From NCBI GenBank assembly GCA_016218725.1, contig JACRDB010000128.1, positions 41,223-105,222 of the forward strand: a DNA stretch of 64,000 bases, read 5' to 3'. The notes below the pieces were generated by a model. The model was not told the origin of the DNA. It did not search any database and was given only the letters and a program-made list of their open reading frames with translations. Source of the stretch: Deltaproteobacteria bacterium (GTDB lineage: Bacteria > Myxococcota_A > Polyangia > Polyangiales > Ga0077539). Below are positions 48,328-57,499 of the stretch, piece by piece; the stretch's first letter is position 1, and the number at the start of each line of letters is the position of its first letter. A program made the position numbers and the translations under genes.

Positions 48328-49794
48328 ATGGAAACCACGATGAACAGGGAGTCCGGGCAGATGACTTCGATCGACCTTGAGGCGACCACCATCGCCGACC
48401 GGATCAATGACACTCTGCGCCGCGAGGAGGGCGACCTGGCGAAGCCCTCCCCGGCCGCGCAAGCTGGTCCGACGAGCCCACGGTACGAGGTCTTTGGCAC
48501 CCTTGGGGAGGGCGGGATGGGGAAGATCCTGGCCGCCCGGGACCTGCAGTTCGGTCGGGTGGTCGCCCTGAAGGAGCTCCACCGCGAGGCGCTGTCCTCT
48601 CAGACCTTGCGGAGGTTCTTGTTGGAGTCCCTGGTCACCGGCAACCTGGAGCACCCAGGGATCGTGGCCGTGTACGAACGGGGCGTGCGCGAGGGGATGC
48701 CATACTACACCATGCGGCGCCTGGAGGGGCAGACCTTCGCGGACGCGCTCCGACGCGCGGGCACGTCCGCCGAGCGGCTGCGCCTGCTGCCGACGTTGGT
48801 GCAGTGCGCCCACACCGTAGGCTTCGCCCACGACCGCGGCGTGGTCCACCGGGACATCAAGCCTGAGAACATCCTCCTCGGGCACCACGGCGAGGCCTTG
48901 GTGATCGACTGGGGCCTGGCGCGAGTGCGCTCCCTGCGGGACCTGGCGCCCGCCGAGACCACCGAGGTGCTGGAGAGCGCCGCGGCGGGCGCTCGGACGG
49001 TCCACGGCTCGGTCCTGGGAACACCCGCCTACATGGCCCCGGAGCAGGCTCGCGGCGCCCTTGACCTTATCGACGAACGGACGGACGTCTTCGCCCTCGG
49101 GGCGGTGCTCTACGCCGTCCTCACGGGTCGACCGCTCTACCAGGGCGCCACCCGCGCGGAGCTCCTGGTGCTCGCCGCGGGGAGGTCCTTCGTGCCCCTG
49201 GCGAACGCTGCCCCAGGGGCTCCGAGGATGCTCGCCGAGGTATGCGAAAAGGCCCTGAGCCTCCGCCCCGAGGACCGCTTTCCACACGCGGGGGCCTTCG
49301 CCAGGGCCCTCGAGGCCGTCCAGGCCGAGGCGCTCGAGCAGCAGGAACCTCGGGCCGTCAAGGTGCTGAGCTGGGCCATCGGCGCGTCCCTCCTGGCGCT
49401 CCTCGTGGCTGTCGGGGTTGTGTCCACCCACTGGATCTCCGCCCTCGGCAACCAAGGACGCGGCGGGCCGGCCGTCCTCGGCCTGACCCTCCTCGGTATG
49501 TCCCTGGCGTCGCTCGACGCCGCGACGAAGGGCCGCCACCGGCTCTCGCAGCTCGGCGCCGCCGTGGCGTGCGTGACCCTCCTTCTCGGCGCGGCCCTGA
49601 GCGGAGTCGGCGTCTCGATCTGCCTCCGGACCCTCGATGACTCGGACCTTCGCACCAACAGCGTCGCGTGGCGCGACGAGCTGGTCCACGGTGTCTACAA
49701 CGCCCTCGGGCTCTTCGTCAGGACCTGCCTCGGCACGGCCTTCCAGGTCTCCGGCCTGGTCCTGGCCCGTCTCTTCATTCTTCGTTCCCGGTAG
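48328..49794 (+). CDS. membrane-anchored Ser/Thr protein kinase
   Basis: A 488-residue Hanks-type kinase. Gly loop G-E-G-G-M-G-K, ATP Lys in V-V-A-L-K-E-L, catalytic loop V-V-H-R-D-I-K-P-E-N, metal-binding D-W-G in place of DFG, and G-T-P-A-Y-M-A-P-E-Q. The DWG form is common in bacterial kinases and compatible with activity. Four hydrophobic helices close the protein (about 345-370, 382-400, 412-440, 458-485) with no large extracellular sensor domain, so it probably senses through the membrane or a partner. Could phosphorylate the target read by the FHA protein at 85, but this is only conjecture. Confidence 0.9.
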   Translation: METTMNRESGQMTSIDLEATTIADRINDTLRREEGDLAKPSPAAQAGPTSPRYEVFGTLGEGGMGKILAARDLQFGRVVALKELHREALSSQTLRRFLLESLVTGNLEHPGIVAVYERGVREGMPYYTMRRLEGQTFADALRRAGTSAERLRLLPTLVQCAHTVGFAHDRGVVHRDIKPENILLGHHGEALVIDWGLARVRSLRDLAPAETTEVLESAAAGARTVHGSVLGTPAYMAPEQARGALDLIDERTDVFALGAVLYAVLTGRPLYQGATRAELLVLAAGRSFVPLANAAPGAPRMLAEVCEKALSLRPEDRFPHAGAFARALEAVQAEALEQQEPRAVKVLSWAIGASLLALLVAVGVVSTHWISALGNQGRGGPAVLGLTLLGMSLASLDAATKGRHRLSQLGAAVACVTLLLGAALSGVGVSICLRTLDDSDLRTNSVAWRDELVHGVYNALGLFVRTCLGTAFQVSGLVLARLFILRSR

Positions 49795-49800
49795 GCGCTG

Positions 49801-49806
49801 TATCCT
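49801..49806 (+). promoter_or_regulatory. -10 hexamer TATCCT for the RidA gene
   Basis: TATCCT ends 10 bases before the ATG at 49817. It begins 6 bases after the kinase stop. Confidence 0.4.
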
Positions 49807-49816
49807 CGGGGCACCC

Positions 49817-50233
49817 ATGGACCCCATACCCATCACCGTCACCGAGCGCCGAGGGCGCCTCCACGCCAGCTCCGGAGCCCCCTGGGAGCCCGTGGTGGGC
49901 TACTCCCGAGGGGTCCGCGCCGGGCGCGCCGTGGCCGTCACCGGCACCGTCGGTCGGCGGTCGGACGGGCGCTACCCCCCGACCGCCGAGGCCCAGACCC
50001 GCCGGGCCCTGGAGATCATCCGAGCTACGCTGGAGGCGCTGGGGGCCCGCCTGGAGGACGTCGTCCGGACGCGCATCTTCGTGACGGACATCGGTCAGTG
50101 GGAGGCCATCGGGCGCGTCCACGGCGAGGTCTTCGGCCACGTCCTGCCGTGCACCACCATGGTCGAGGTCTCCAGGCTCATCGACCCGGAGGCCCTCGTC
50201 GAGATCGAAGCCGACGCCCTCGTCGAAGAATGA
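49817..50233 (+). CDS. RidA/YjgF family protein
   Basis: A 138-residue RidA-type protein. Family pattern: G-Y-S-R-G-V-R-A-G-R-A-V-A-V-T-G-T-V, A-Q-T-R-R-A-L-E-I-I-R-A-T-L-E-A-L-G-A, V-V-R-T-R-I-F-V-T-D, and C-T-T-M-V-E-V-S-R-L-I-D-P-E-A-L-V-E-I-E-A. The Arg in V-R-T-R corresponds to the catalytic Arg of enamine/imine deaminases; the R-I-F-V-T-D form is that of the Rid4-7 subgroup, whose substrates are less clear. Confidence 0.88.
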   Translation: MDPIPITVTERRGRLHASSGAPWEPVVGYSRGVRAGRAVAVTGTVGRRSDGRYPPTAEAQTRRALEIIRATLEALGARLEDVVRTRIFVTDIGQWEAIGRVHGEVFGHVLPCTTMVEVSRLIDPEALVEIEADALVEE

Positions 50234-50306
50234 ATGGCGGTTCAGCCAGCGCGGGGCGAGGACCACTCCCGGGCGAGCGGTGGTGACCCCGCGCGCCCGG
50301 TGGTGG

Positions 50307-50312
50307 TAGGGT
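50307..50312 (+). promoter_or_regulatory. -10 hexamer TAGGGT for the glycerophosphodiesterase
   Basis: TAGGGT ends 7 bases before the ATG at 50320, with no Shine-Dalgarno. Confidence 0.4.
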
Positions 50313-50319
50313 CCCCGCC

Positions 50320-51102
50320 ATGCGGTACCTCCAAGGTCCCAGGCCCAGGGTGTTCGGCCACCGAGGGGCCTCCGGCCTGGCGCCGGAGAACACCCTGGTG
50401 TCCTTTCGTCGCGCCCTGGAGGACGGCGCGGAGTACCTGGAAATGGACGTCCACGGCACCGCGGACGGCGCCGTGGTGGTCCTCCACGACCCCCTCGTGG
50501 ACCGCACCACCGACGGTCACGGGCTCGTCGGGGCGCTCACCCTCGCGGAGGTTCAGCGCCTGGACGCGGGCTTCGCGTTCTCCCCCGACGGCGTCACGCA
50601 CCCATGGAGGTCCCGCGGGGTCACCGTTCCCACGCTGGAGGAGGTGCTCGGGGCCTTCCCCGAGGCCCGGCTCAACATCGAGCTCAAGCACGACAGCGAC
50701 GCGCTCATCGCCCACGTGGCGCGCGCCCTGGACCTCCACGGGGCCCGGGGGCGGGTGCTCCTCACTGCGGAGGACGGGGCCTTCCTGGACCGCATCCGAG
50801 AGGCCCTCCCGGAGGTGGCCTCGGGCTTCTCGTCCAGGGACGTGGCGGAGTTTCTTACGTGCTCCAGCGAGCCCTCGTACCGCCCTCGCGGGGTCGCCCT
50901 CCAGGTCCCCGTGGCCTTCGGGGAGCTCCCCTTGGTGACCGCGGAGAGCGTTGCCAGGGCGCACGAACTGGGCCTCGAGGTCCACGCCTGGGTGATCAAT
51001 GACCCCGCGGAGATGCGCGCGCTCTTCGCCCTCGGGGTGGACGGCGTGGTCACGGATTTCCCAGCGGTGGCCGTGGCCGTCAGGGACCGTGGTGCGGCGT
51101 AG
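50320..51102 (+). CDS. ugpQ: glycerophosphodiester phosphodiesterase
   Basis: A 260-residue TIM-barrel GDPD. Catalytic and metal motifs: F-G-H-R-G-A-S-G-L-A-P-E-N-T, Y-L-E-M-D-V-H-G-T-A-D-G, V-V-L-H-D-P, L-N-I-E-L-K and W-V-I-N-D. No signal peptide, so cytosolic like UgpQ. It releases glycerol-3-phosphate from deacylated phospholipids. The C-terminal codons overlap the start of the FadL-like gene by 11 bases, linking lipid uptake and breakdown. Confidence 0.92.
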   Translation: MRYLQGPRPRVFGHRGASGLAPENTLVSFRRALEDGAEYLEMDVHGTADGAVVVLHDPLVDRTTDGHGLVGALTLAEVQRLDAGFAFSPDGVTHPWRSRGVTVPTLEEVLGAFPEARLNIELKHDSDALIAHVARALDLHGARGRVLLTAEDGAFLDRIREALPEVASGFSSRDVAEFLTCSSEPSYRPRGVALQVPVAFGELPLVTAESVARAHELGLEVHAWVINDPAEMRALFALGVDGVVTDFPAVAVAVRDRGAA

Positions 51103-52429
51103 CGCGTTCGCCCTCGGGCTCTCGCTGGGGCTGCGCGCGGCGAGCGCCCTGGCGGGCTACCCCGACGTCTTTGGCCTCGGCGTGGAGTCCGTGGCCCGGG
51201 CCGGGGCGGGCGTGGCGGACAGCACCAATTTCGGCGCCGCGTGGCTGAACCCTGCGGGCCTGGCCTTCTCGCCGGGCTCCGTGCTCTCCCTGGGTGGGGC
51301 CTTCGTGGGCTCCGGGCTCGTCACCCGAGGGCGCAGGGTGCCCATCGAAGATCCGTTCTCGTCCCCGGGAGGCCTCGTCCTGCGCATCCCCGGGGACCGT
51401 TGGGTCTCGCGGGCGCTGGCCTTTGGCATCGGGATCAACGCCCTGCCGAGCACCCTCGGGCACATCGTGAACGGCGCCCCCGACGCGCCGATGTTCCCCT
51501 ACTACCAGAACCGCACGCAGCGCCTGGTGGTGCTCCCTGCGGTGGCCCTGAGGCCCCACCCGATGCTGTCCCTCGGCGTCGCGCTCAACTACTACGCCAG
51601 CCTCGAAGGGCCCGCGGAGGCCGAGGAGGGGCCCCTGCGCGCCGTGGAGACCACCATCACCCAGGAGCTGCGCGCGCTCACCACGGTTGTCCTTGGCGTG
51701 CGCTTCGAGCCCACGGCTCGCTGGTCCTTCGGGGCGGTGTACCGCCAGCGCTTCGTGGCGCCCTATGCCGTAAGAACCCGGAGCAATGTCGGGGGCATCG
51801 CGCTGGACCTCGCGGTGAACGCCGAGGGCCTCGCCACCCCCGATGAGGTGGCCCTCGGGGCGCGCTACCGCGGAGACCGCTGGAGGCTCCTGGTAGACGC
51901 CCAGTGGTCCCGTTGGAGCGCCTGGGACGGGCCCTTCGTGCGGGTGAGCGCCACGCTCCCGGGCCTGGCCCTGACGCCGCGCTCTCCGTCCGGGCGCCTC
52001 CAGGACACCTACGCCCTGCGCCTCGGGGGCTCGCTCCGGGCCTGGCAGGGCGCCACCGATGACCGCTGGGTGGAGCTCCACGCGGGCCTCGGGGTCGAGA
52101 GCTCCATGGTGCATGAACAACCCGGTCGTACGAACCTCCTCGATGGCCCGAGGGTGCTCTCTGGCGCGGGCGTCACCGCCGCGGTGCCGCGGCCCTGGGT
52201 GTGGGGCGCTCGCTTTCGCGTGGGCCTCGCGGTGCAGGTCCACGCGCTCCTTCCGGTCACCCTCACCAAGCGCGTGGGCACCCCCGAGGAGGCCGCCCGA
52301 GACCCCGGAGTCCTCGCCGACGAAGACGCCACCCTCCCGGGCACCCAGACCCGAAACCCGGGGTACCCCACCCTCACCGGCGGGGGCTTCGCCTACACCA
52401 TCACCGGAGGGCTCGAAATAGACCTGTAG
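51092..52429 (+). CDS. FadL/OmpP1-like outer-membrane protein
   Basis: A 445-residue exported protein. After the signal peptide (M-R-R-S-A-F-A-L-G-L-S-L, ending A-L-A) comes G-Y-P-D-V-F-G-L-G-V-E-S-V-A-R-A-G-A-G-V-A and A-W-L-N-P-A-G-L-A, the classical FadL plug start (G-x-x-A-x-x-x-N-P-A). Barrel strands follow to the C-terminal L-E-I-D-L. FadL-type channels carry fatty acids and other hydrophobic compounds. GTG 51092 was chosen because AGGGA lies at a better distance than for GTG 51089. It overlaps the phosphodiesterase gene. Confidence 0.82.
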   Translation: MRRSAFALGLSLGLRAASALAGYPDVFGLGVESVARAGAGVADSTNFGAAWLNPAGLAFSPGSVLSLGGAFVGSGLVTRGRRVPIEDPFSSPGGLVLRIPGDRWVSRALAFGIGINALPSTLGHIVNGAPDAPMFPYYQNRTQRLVVLPAVALRPHPMLSLGVALNYYASLEGPAEAEEGPLRAVETTITQELRALTTVVLGVRFEPTARWSFGAVYRQRFVAPYAVRTRSNVGGIALDLAVNAEGLATPDEVALGARYRGDRWRLLVDAQWSRWSAWDGPFVRVSATLPGLALTPRSPSGRLQDTYALRLGGSLRAWQGATDDRWVELHAGLGVESSMVHEQPGRTNLLDGPRVLSGAGVTAAVPRPWVWGARFRVGLAVQVHALLPVTLTKRVGTPEEAARDPGVLADEDATLPGTQTRNPGYPTLTGGGFAYTITGGLEIDL

Positions 52430-52449
52430 GCAAAGGTAGGCAGGTGCGG

Positions 52450-52455
52450 TACGGT
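52450..52455 (+). promoter_or_regulatory. -10 hexamer TACGGT for the SDR at 52462
   Basis: TACGGT ends 6 bases before the ATG at 52462, again predicting an mRNA with almost no leader. Confidence 0.35.
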
Positions 52456-52461
52456 GCGCCC

Positions 52462-53262
52462 ATGACAACTTCGATGAAGGGCAAGCGCGCGCTGGTCACC
52501 GGCGCGTCGAGCGGCCTCGGGGTGGCCTTCGCGAAGCTCCTGGCGTCCTGGGGTGCGGACCTGATCATCACGGCGCGGAGGGAGGAGAACCTCCAGGCGC
52601 TGGCGAAGGAGCTGCGGGACAAGCACGCCGTGGACGTCAAGGTCCAGGTGGTGGACCTCTCGGAGCCCGACGGGGCCACGAAGCTCTGGGACGCCACCGA
52701 GGGCGCGGGGGTCACCGTGGACGTGCTGGTGAACAACGCGGGAGGAGGGCTTCACAGGGACTTCGTGGACGCGCCCTGGGACAAGCTCCTCCGGCAGCTC
52801 CAGCTCAACGTGGTGTCCCTCACGGAGCTCACCCACAGGTTTGCGCGGGCGATGCTCGCGCGCAAGCAGGGCTGGGTGCTCAACGTCTCGTCCATCGGCG
52901 CGTACACGCCGTCACCGACGTACGCCACGTACTCCGCGGGGAAGGCGTACGTGAGGGACATGAGCGAGGCCATCGCCCACGAGCTCCGGGACACGCCCGT
53001 GAGGGTGTGTTGCTTGTGTCCCGGCGGCACCCTCACGGAGTTCCACCAGGCAGCAGGTCACGAGCTGCCGAAGATCTTCCGGGCGACCTTCATGTCCGCC
53101 GAGGACTGCGCAAGGATCGGCCTGGACGCGCTCTTCGCGGGCCGGAGGAACATCATTTCAGGCATCACCAACGCCCTGAGCATGTTCCTCCTGAGGTTCC
53201 TCCCGAGGAGACTCATCGTGGCGCTGGCGGCCCTGACGATGGGGAAACCGAAGGGACCTTGA
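52462..53262 (+). CDS. short-chain dehydrogenase/reductase
   Basis: A 266-residue classical SDR: cofactor loop T-G-A-S-S-G-L-G at 14-21, N-N-A-G-G-G, catalytic S in V-S-S-I and Y-S-A-G-K. T-A-R-R-E-E-N after the second strand has the Arg expected for NADP(H). The C-terminus adds a hydrophobic segment L-S-M-F-L-L-R-F-L-P-R-R, seen in DltE/YqjQ-type and membrane-associated SDRs. Substrate unknown. Its last 50 bases overlap the convergent hemY gene. Confidence 0.88.
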   Translation: MTTSMKGKRALVTGASSGLGVAFAKLLASWGADLIITARREENLQALAKELRDKHAVDVKVQVVDLSEPDGATKLWDATEGAGVTVDVLVNNAGGGLHRDFVDAPWDKLLRQLQLNVVSLTELTHRFARAMLARKQGWVLNVSSIGAYTPSPTYATYSAGKAYVRDMSEAIAHELRDTPVRVCCLCPGGTLTEFHQAAGHELPKIFRATFMSAEDCARIGLDALFAGRRNIISGITNALSMFLLRFLPRRLIVALAALTMGKPKGP

Positions 53263-54682
53263 GGGGCAGCGCGTCGGCGATGCGGTCGGCGGTCTTGAGG
53301 GCGAGGCGCACCACGTCGGGGATGCCCACGCCGTCGTAGGCCGCGCCGAGGAGGTGCAGGCCCTCGGCGTCGGCGGCGGCGTCATGGATGGCCTTCACCT
53401 GCTCGCGGTGCCCCGGGAGCGGCTGGGCCGTGGCCTGGCGGAACCGAAAGACCCGCGTGAGCTCGGGCTCCCCACGGATCTGGAGGAGCCGCCAGAGCTC
53501 TCTCCTCGCCGCCGTGGTGAGGGCCTCGTCGCTCTGCTCGACCACCTCGGCGCGGCCCGCGCCGCCCAGGAACCCACGCAGGAGGACCTTGCCGGGCGGG
53601 GCCCTCCCGGGCCATTTGCTCGAGGCCCAGGTGGAGGCCAGGAGCCCGAGGCCCTCGCGGCGTGGGATGAGAAAACCCGTTCCATCAAGCGGGTGCGGCA
53701 CCTGGCGGCGATCGAGGGCGAAGAACACCGTCGCCGCCGAGCCGAAGGGGACCTTCCCGAGGGCCTCGGACAGCGCGCTCATGCCCTTGAGCACCCTGGC
53801 CGCGCGGTGCATGGGCGCCGCGAGGGCGACGTGGTCCGCGAAGAAGGTCGGGTTCCCGTCCACCTCGACGGCCCAGCGCCCTCTGGGGTCTTCGTCGGAC
53901 AGCCGGGCGACCCCGGAGACGCGCAGCCCCGTGCGCACGGTGCCCTCCGGGAGCGCGCGCAGCAGGGCCTCCACCAGGGTGCCCACCCCACCCTCCAGGG
54001 AGGTGAAAATGGAAGGCGGTGTCGCGCGCTTCGGGGCACGGCGGCGCTGCCTCAGCGCCGAGAGGATCAAGCTCCGGTCCGCGTCCTCCATGGCCACGAG
54101 CTGCGGGAAGGTGGCCCGGGACGAGAGGGCCCACGCGTCGCCGGCGTAGACCCCCGCGAGGATGGGCTCGGCCAGGGCCTCGGCGGCCTCGCGACCGAGC
54201 CTGCGCGCCACCAGGGCCCCGAGGGACTCGTCGGGCTTCGAAGGGTGGCGCCTCGGGAGCACCAGGTCCAGCCCCATACGGAGCTTCCCGGGCCAGGACA
54301 CCAGCGGGGTGCGCGCCATGGCCACGGGGCTCGTGGGCACGCCCATCAAGAGCCCCTCGGGGAGCGGCTCGAGCTTCCCTCGATGGAGGAGGAAGGCCCT
54401 GCGGTTGCCTGGGAGCGTCTCTACCAGGCGATCGCCGAGCCCGAGGGCTCGGCAGAGCTCCGTCGCGTCGGGCTTGGCGGACACCCAGGAGTCGGGCCCT
54501 CCGTCCAGCACGTAGCCTCCGACGCGCTCGGTGGAGACGTTCCCACCGGGTCTTGAAGAGCCCTCACAGACGGTGAGGTCCACGGAGCCCCTCGGGACTC
54601 GCTGGAGGAGCTTCCACGCGGTGACCAGGCCCGACAGGCCCGCACCGATGACCACCACCCGGGGCGTACGCTTTGCGTTCAT
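53213..54682 (-). CDS. hemY: protoporphyrinogen oxidase
   Basis: A 489-residue FAD enzyme of the oxygen-dependent PPOX family. FAD loop V-V-V-I-G-A-G-L-S-G-L at about 9-19, R-P-G-G-N-V-S-T, G-G-P-D-S-W, and a C-terminal L-L-G-A-A-Y-D-G-V-G-I-P-D. It oxidises protoporphyrinogen IX to protoporphyrin IX, the penultimate haem step. It overlaps hemE by 4 bases (ATGA), and other haem genes are outside the window. The tail overlaps the SDR gene from the other strand. Confidence 0.92.
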   Translation of the reverse strand: MNAKRTPRVVVIGAGLSGLVTAWKLLQRVPRGSVDLTVCEGSSRPGGNVSTERVGGYVLDGGPDSWVSAKPDATELCRALGLGDRLVETLPGNRRAFLLHRGKLEPLPEGLLMGVPTSPVAMARTPLVSWPGKLRMGLDLVLPRRHPSKPDESLGALVARRLGREAAEALAEPILAGVYAGDAWALSSRATFPQLVAMEDADRSLILSALRQRRRAPKRATPPSIFTSLEGGVGTLVEALLRALPEGTVRTGLRVSGVARLSDEDPRGRWAVEVDGNPTFFADHVALAAPMHRAARVLKGMSALSEALGKVPFGSAATVFFALDRRQVPHPLDGTGFLIPRREGLGLLASTWASSKWPGRAPPGKVLLRGFLGGAGRAEVVEQSDEALTTAARRELWRLLQIRGEPELTRVFRFRQATAQPLPGHREQVKAIHDAAADAEGLHLLGAAYDGVGIPDVVRLALKTADRIADALPLKVPSVSPSSGPPAPR

Positions 54683-55719
54683 CGCGATCGTTCGGTCACC
54701 GTATGCACGAGGTCGGCCACGAAGGCGACGTTGTCCACGGGCGTCCCCGGCAGGATCCCGTGGCCGAGGTTGAACACGTGCCCGTCGCGGTTACCGGCCT
54801 CGCGGAGCACGTCCCTGACGCGCTCTTCAAGCAAGGCCCGCGGGGCGAAGAGCGTGGTGGGGTCGAGGTTTCCCTGGATACCTACACCGTCACCCACGAG
54901 CGCCCAGGCGCGGTCCAGGGGGATCCTCCAGTCGGCGCCCAGGACCGTGCCCCCGGCCCGGCGCTGGAGCCCGAGGAGCGTCGAGGTCCCCGTCCCGAAG
55001 TGCAGCACCGGCGCCCCACGGGCGCCCACCTCGGACAGGATCCGCGAGACCCAGGGCATGACAAAGACCTCGTAGTCCCGGGGCCCCAGGGCCCCCACCC
55101 AGGAGTCAAAGAGCTGCACCGCTTGCGCCCCGGCGTCGAGCTGGGCGCACAAAAAGCGCGACACCACCGTGGAGAGCGTGTCCATGAGCGCACCCCACGC
55201 CTCGGGGTCGGTGTACATGAGCGTCTTGGTGCGCTCGAAGTGTGAAGACCGCCCGCCCTCCACGAGGTAGCTGGCCAGGGTGAAGGGCGCTCCCGCGAAC
55301 CCGATGAGGGGCACCTTGAGCTCCCGGCGTAGGAGCCTCAGGGCCTGGAGGACAAAGCCCAGGCCCTCCTCGGGGTCGATCACCCGGAGGGCGTCGATGT
55401 CGGCTCGGGAGCGCAGCGGGTGGTGGATGAGGGGACCCTCGCCGCGGGCGAACTCGAAGGGGGCGCCCATGGGCTCCAGCGGCAGGAGGATGTCCGCGAA
55501 GACGATGGCCGCGTCCACCGCGAGGCGCTGCACGGGCTGGAGCGTGACCTCCACGGCCAGCTCCGGCGTGCGGCACAGCTCCAGGAGCGTGTGCTTCTCC
55601 CGCAGGGCGCGGTACTCGGCCATGTAGCGCCCCGCCTGGCGCATGAACCACACCGGCGTGCGGTCCACGGGCTCCCGACGGCATGCTCGGAGGAATCGGT
55701 CTTGCATCCGAGCGACCAT
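54679..55719 (-). CDS. hemE: uroporphyrinogen decarboxylase
   Basis: A 346-residue TIM-barrel enzyme of standard length. Signature motifs: P-V-W-F-M-R-Q-A-G-R-Y-M-A-E-Y, F-A-D-I-L-L-P-L-E, G-F-A-G-A-P-F-T-L-A-S-Y, Q-L-F-D-S-W-V-G-A-L and G-H-G-I-L-P-G-T-P. It removes the four acetate carboxyls of uroporphyrinogen III to give coproporphyrinogen III. ATG 55719 or the nearby ATG 55707 may be used; the family N-terminus begins close to the second. Confidence 0.95.
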   Translation of the reverse strand: MVARMQDRFLRACRREPVDRTPVWFMRQAGRYMAEYRALREKHTLLELCRTPELAVEVTLQPVQRLAVDAAIVFADILLPLEPMGAPFEFARGEGPLIHHPLRSRADIDALRVIDPEEGLGFVLQALRLLRRELKVPLIGFAGAPFTLASYLVEGGRSSHFERTKTLMYTDPEAWGALMDTLSTVVSRFLCAQLDAGAQAVQLFDSWVGALGPRDYEVFVMPWVSRILSEVGARGAPVLHFGTGTSTLLGLQRRAGGTVLGADWRIPLDRAWALVGDGVGIQGNLDPTTLFAPRALLEERVRDVLREAGNRDGHVFNLGHGILPGTPVDNVAFVADLVHTVTERSR

Positions 55720-55835
55720 AAGGGCAATCAGGCCCCCGGGCCATAGGGCCCCCTTTCCGTAGAACCTTTCGGACGGCGGTGCGTCCCATGGAGCGCCCGA
55801 CGTGCGCCCGATGCGCGCGTCCGGGGAGGGAACCC

Positions 55836-57461
55836 ATGCTCACCGCTCGTGCCTCACGGGTCGGTCCGGCGCTCCTCTGCGCGCTGGGCCTGTTTCACTC
55901 CTGCACCGGCTCGCGGCAGAACGCCCCCGCTGGGGCCCTGCGCGTCGGGGCCACCCTCGGGCGGGGCACCGCCGGGACCCCTGCGGCGGCGACCCCGCAG
56001 GTGGCTCGGGCGCCCCGGGCTCCTCCGGCGATGGAGCATGCGGTGCCCGCGGCGCTGGTGGACGAGACGGCCAACGCGAGGCTCCCGGCCAACCGCCGCG
56101 AGGGGAGCGTGAGGGAGTATGCCAACGCGAACCGGCCGGTGCCCTTCCGTACGCCGGAGGGGGTGGAGGGGTGGAAGATCTCGCTGGGGGGCCGTCCCCT
56201 GGCCACGCCCGCGGTGGTGGACGGTGCGGTGTATGTGGGCGGGGGCTTTGGCAGCCACGAGTTCTACGCGTTCGACAGCGTCACGGGCGCCACCCGCTGG
56301 GCGGTGACGGTGAGCGATGACGGGCCCACGGCGGCGGTGGTGAGGGATGGACTGGTGGCGTTCAACACCGAGAGCTGCACGCTCTTCGTGGTGGAGGCGC
56401 GCACGGGGCGGTCGGTGTGGTCCCGCTGGTTGGGCGACCCGTTGATGTCGCAGCCCGCGGTGGCGGACGGACAGGTGTTCATGGCCTTTCCCTCGCCGGG
56501 AGGGCACCGGCTGGTGGCCTTCTCGCTCCGGGAGGGCACCGAGCAGTGGAGGGTGCCGCTCAACGGCGACCTGATCTCCGCGCCGGTGGTGCACGGGGAC
56601 AGCGTGTACGCCGCGACCTTTGACGGCACGATCTACCGCTACCGTCGGTCCGACGGGGCCCTCGGGTGGAGGGAGAACTACCGCGCCACCAGCGCCCCGT
56701 GGCTCCACGAGGGCGAGGTCTTCGTGGCCCACCGGGTGGACGCCCCCGCGGCGGTGCCCTCTGGGGGGAGGCCCTTCCTGGGGCCGCTGTTCTTCCTCCA
56801 CGCGCTGTTCCCGCAGGTGGAGAGCGTAGGGAGGCTCAGCACCCAGGCCCCGATGGCCGCCGGGAGCGACCGGGTGGACTACCGGGCGCGGCCCGCTCCG
56901 TGGCTCAACCCCACGGTGCAGCGCCGGTCGGGGTACAGCACCCAGCAGCACGACAGCGACACCAGCGTGGGCTTCGCCAACGCCCCCGCCACGGCGCGCA
57001 CCGCGGAGGCCGAGGCCAACGTCGGTCAGGGGACCGTGAGGGGCCTCTGGGAGTACCAGGGCTCCCGTCCCATGGTGATCGACGGGAGGATGTTCATCAC
57101 CCAGGGCGACCAGCTCGTGGCGATGGAGCCCGGCACCGGGAGGGAGCTCTGGACGCGCCCCCTCCAGGGGCTCCTGGCCGAGCACGGCGGGCACCTCGCC
57201 TCTCCGCCGAGCGCAGCGGGGGGGCGGCTCTTCCTGGCCACGGTGACGGGGGACATCCTGGTGGTGTCCCAGACCGACGGCCAGGTGCAGAGCACACTAC
57301 GGCTGGGCCACCCGATGCGCTTCCAGCCCGCGGTGGTGGGCGGCAGGCTCTATGTGGGCACCGCCGACGGGCAGCTCATCATGTTGGACCTGCGGGACCC
57401 CACCGCCGACGGCTGGACCCAGTGGGGCGGAGGTCCGTCGCACAACGGGCCCGAGGCGTAG
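55836..57461 (+). CDS. PQQ-type beta-propeller lipoprotein
   Basis: A 541-residue exported protein with a lipobox-like L-F-H-S-C (Cys21). After a low-complexity linker the chain is a PQQ/pyrrolo-quinoline-quinone-like propeller: repeated V-V-D-G-A-V-Y-V-G-G-G, F-Y-A-F-D-S-V-T-G-A-T-R-W-A-V, L-V-A-F-S-L-R-E-G-T-E-Q-W. This BamB-like architecture has no PQQ-binding catalytic residues that I can see, so a binding or scaffold role is likely. The start ATG 55836 is fixed by GGGGAGGGA directly upstream; the longer frame from 55779 is not needed. Divergent from hemE. Confidence 0.82.
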   Translation: MLTARASRVGPALLCALGLFHSCTGSRQNAPAGALRVGATLGRGTAGTPAAATPQVARAPRAPPAMEHAVPAALVDETANARLPANRREGSVREYANANRPVPFRTPEGVEGWKISLGGRPLATPAVVDGAVYVGGGFGSHEFYAFDSVTGATRWAVTVSDDGPTAAVVRDGLVAFNTESCTLFVVEARTGRSVWSRWLGDPLMSQPAVADGQVFMAFPSPGGHRLVAFSLREGTEQWRVPLNGDLISAPVVHGDSVYAATFDGTIYRYRRSDGALGWRENYRATSAPWLHEGEVFVAHRVDAPAAVPSGGRPFLGPLFFLHALFPQVESVGRLSTQAPMAAGSDRVDYRARPAPWLNPTVQRRSGYSTQQHDSDTSVGFANAPATARTAEAEANVGQGTVRGLWEYQGSRPMVIDGRMFITQGDQLVAMEPGTGRELWTRPLQGLLAEHGGHLASPPSAAGGRLFLATVTGDILVVSQTDGQVQSTLRLGHPMRFQPAVVGGRLYVGTADGQLIMLDLRDPTADGWTQWGGGPSHNGPEA

Positions 57462-57481
57462 CCCGCACGGGGCCCCGGTGC

Positions 57482-57487
57482 TACCTT
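57482..57487 (+). promoter_or_regulatory. -10 hexamer TACCTT for serS
   Basis: TACCTT in GCTACCTT ends 12 bases before the ATG at 57500. Confidence 0.4.
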
Positions 57488-57499
57488 CCGCGGCCCGTC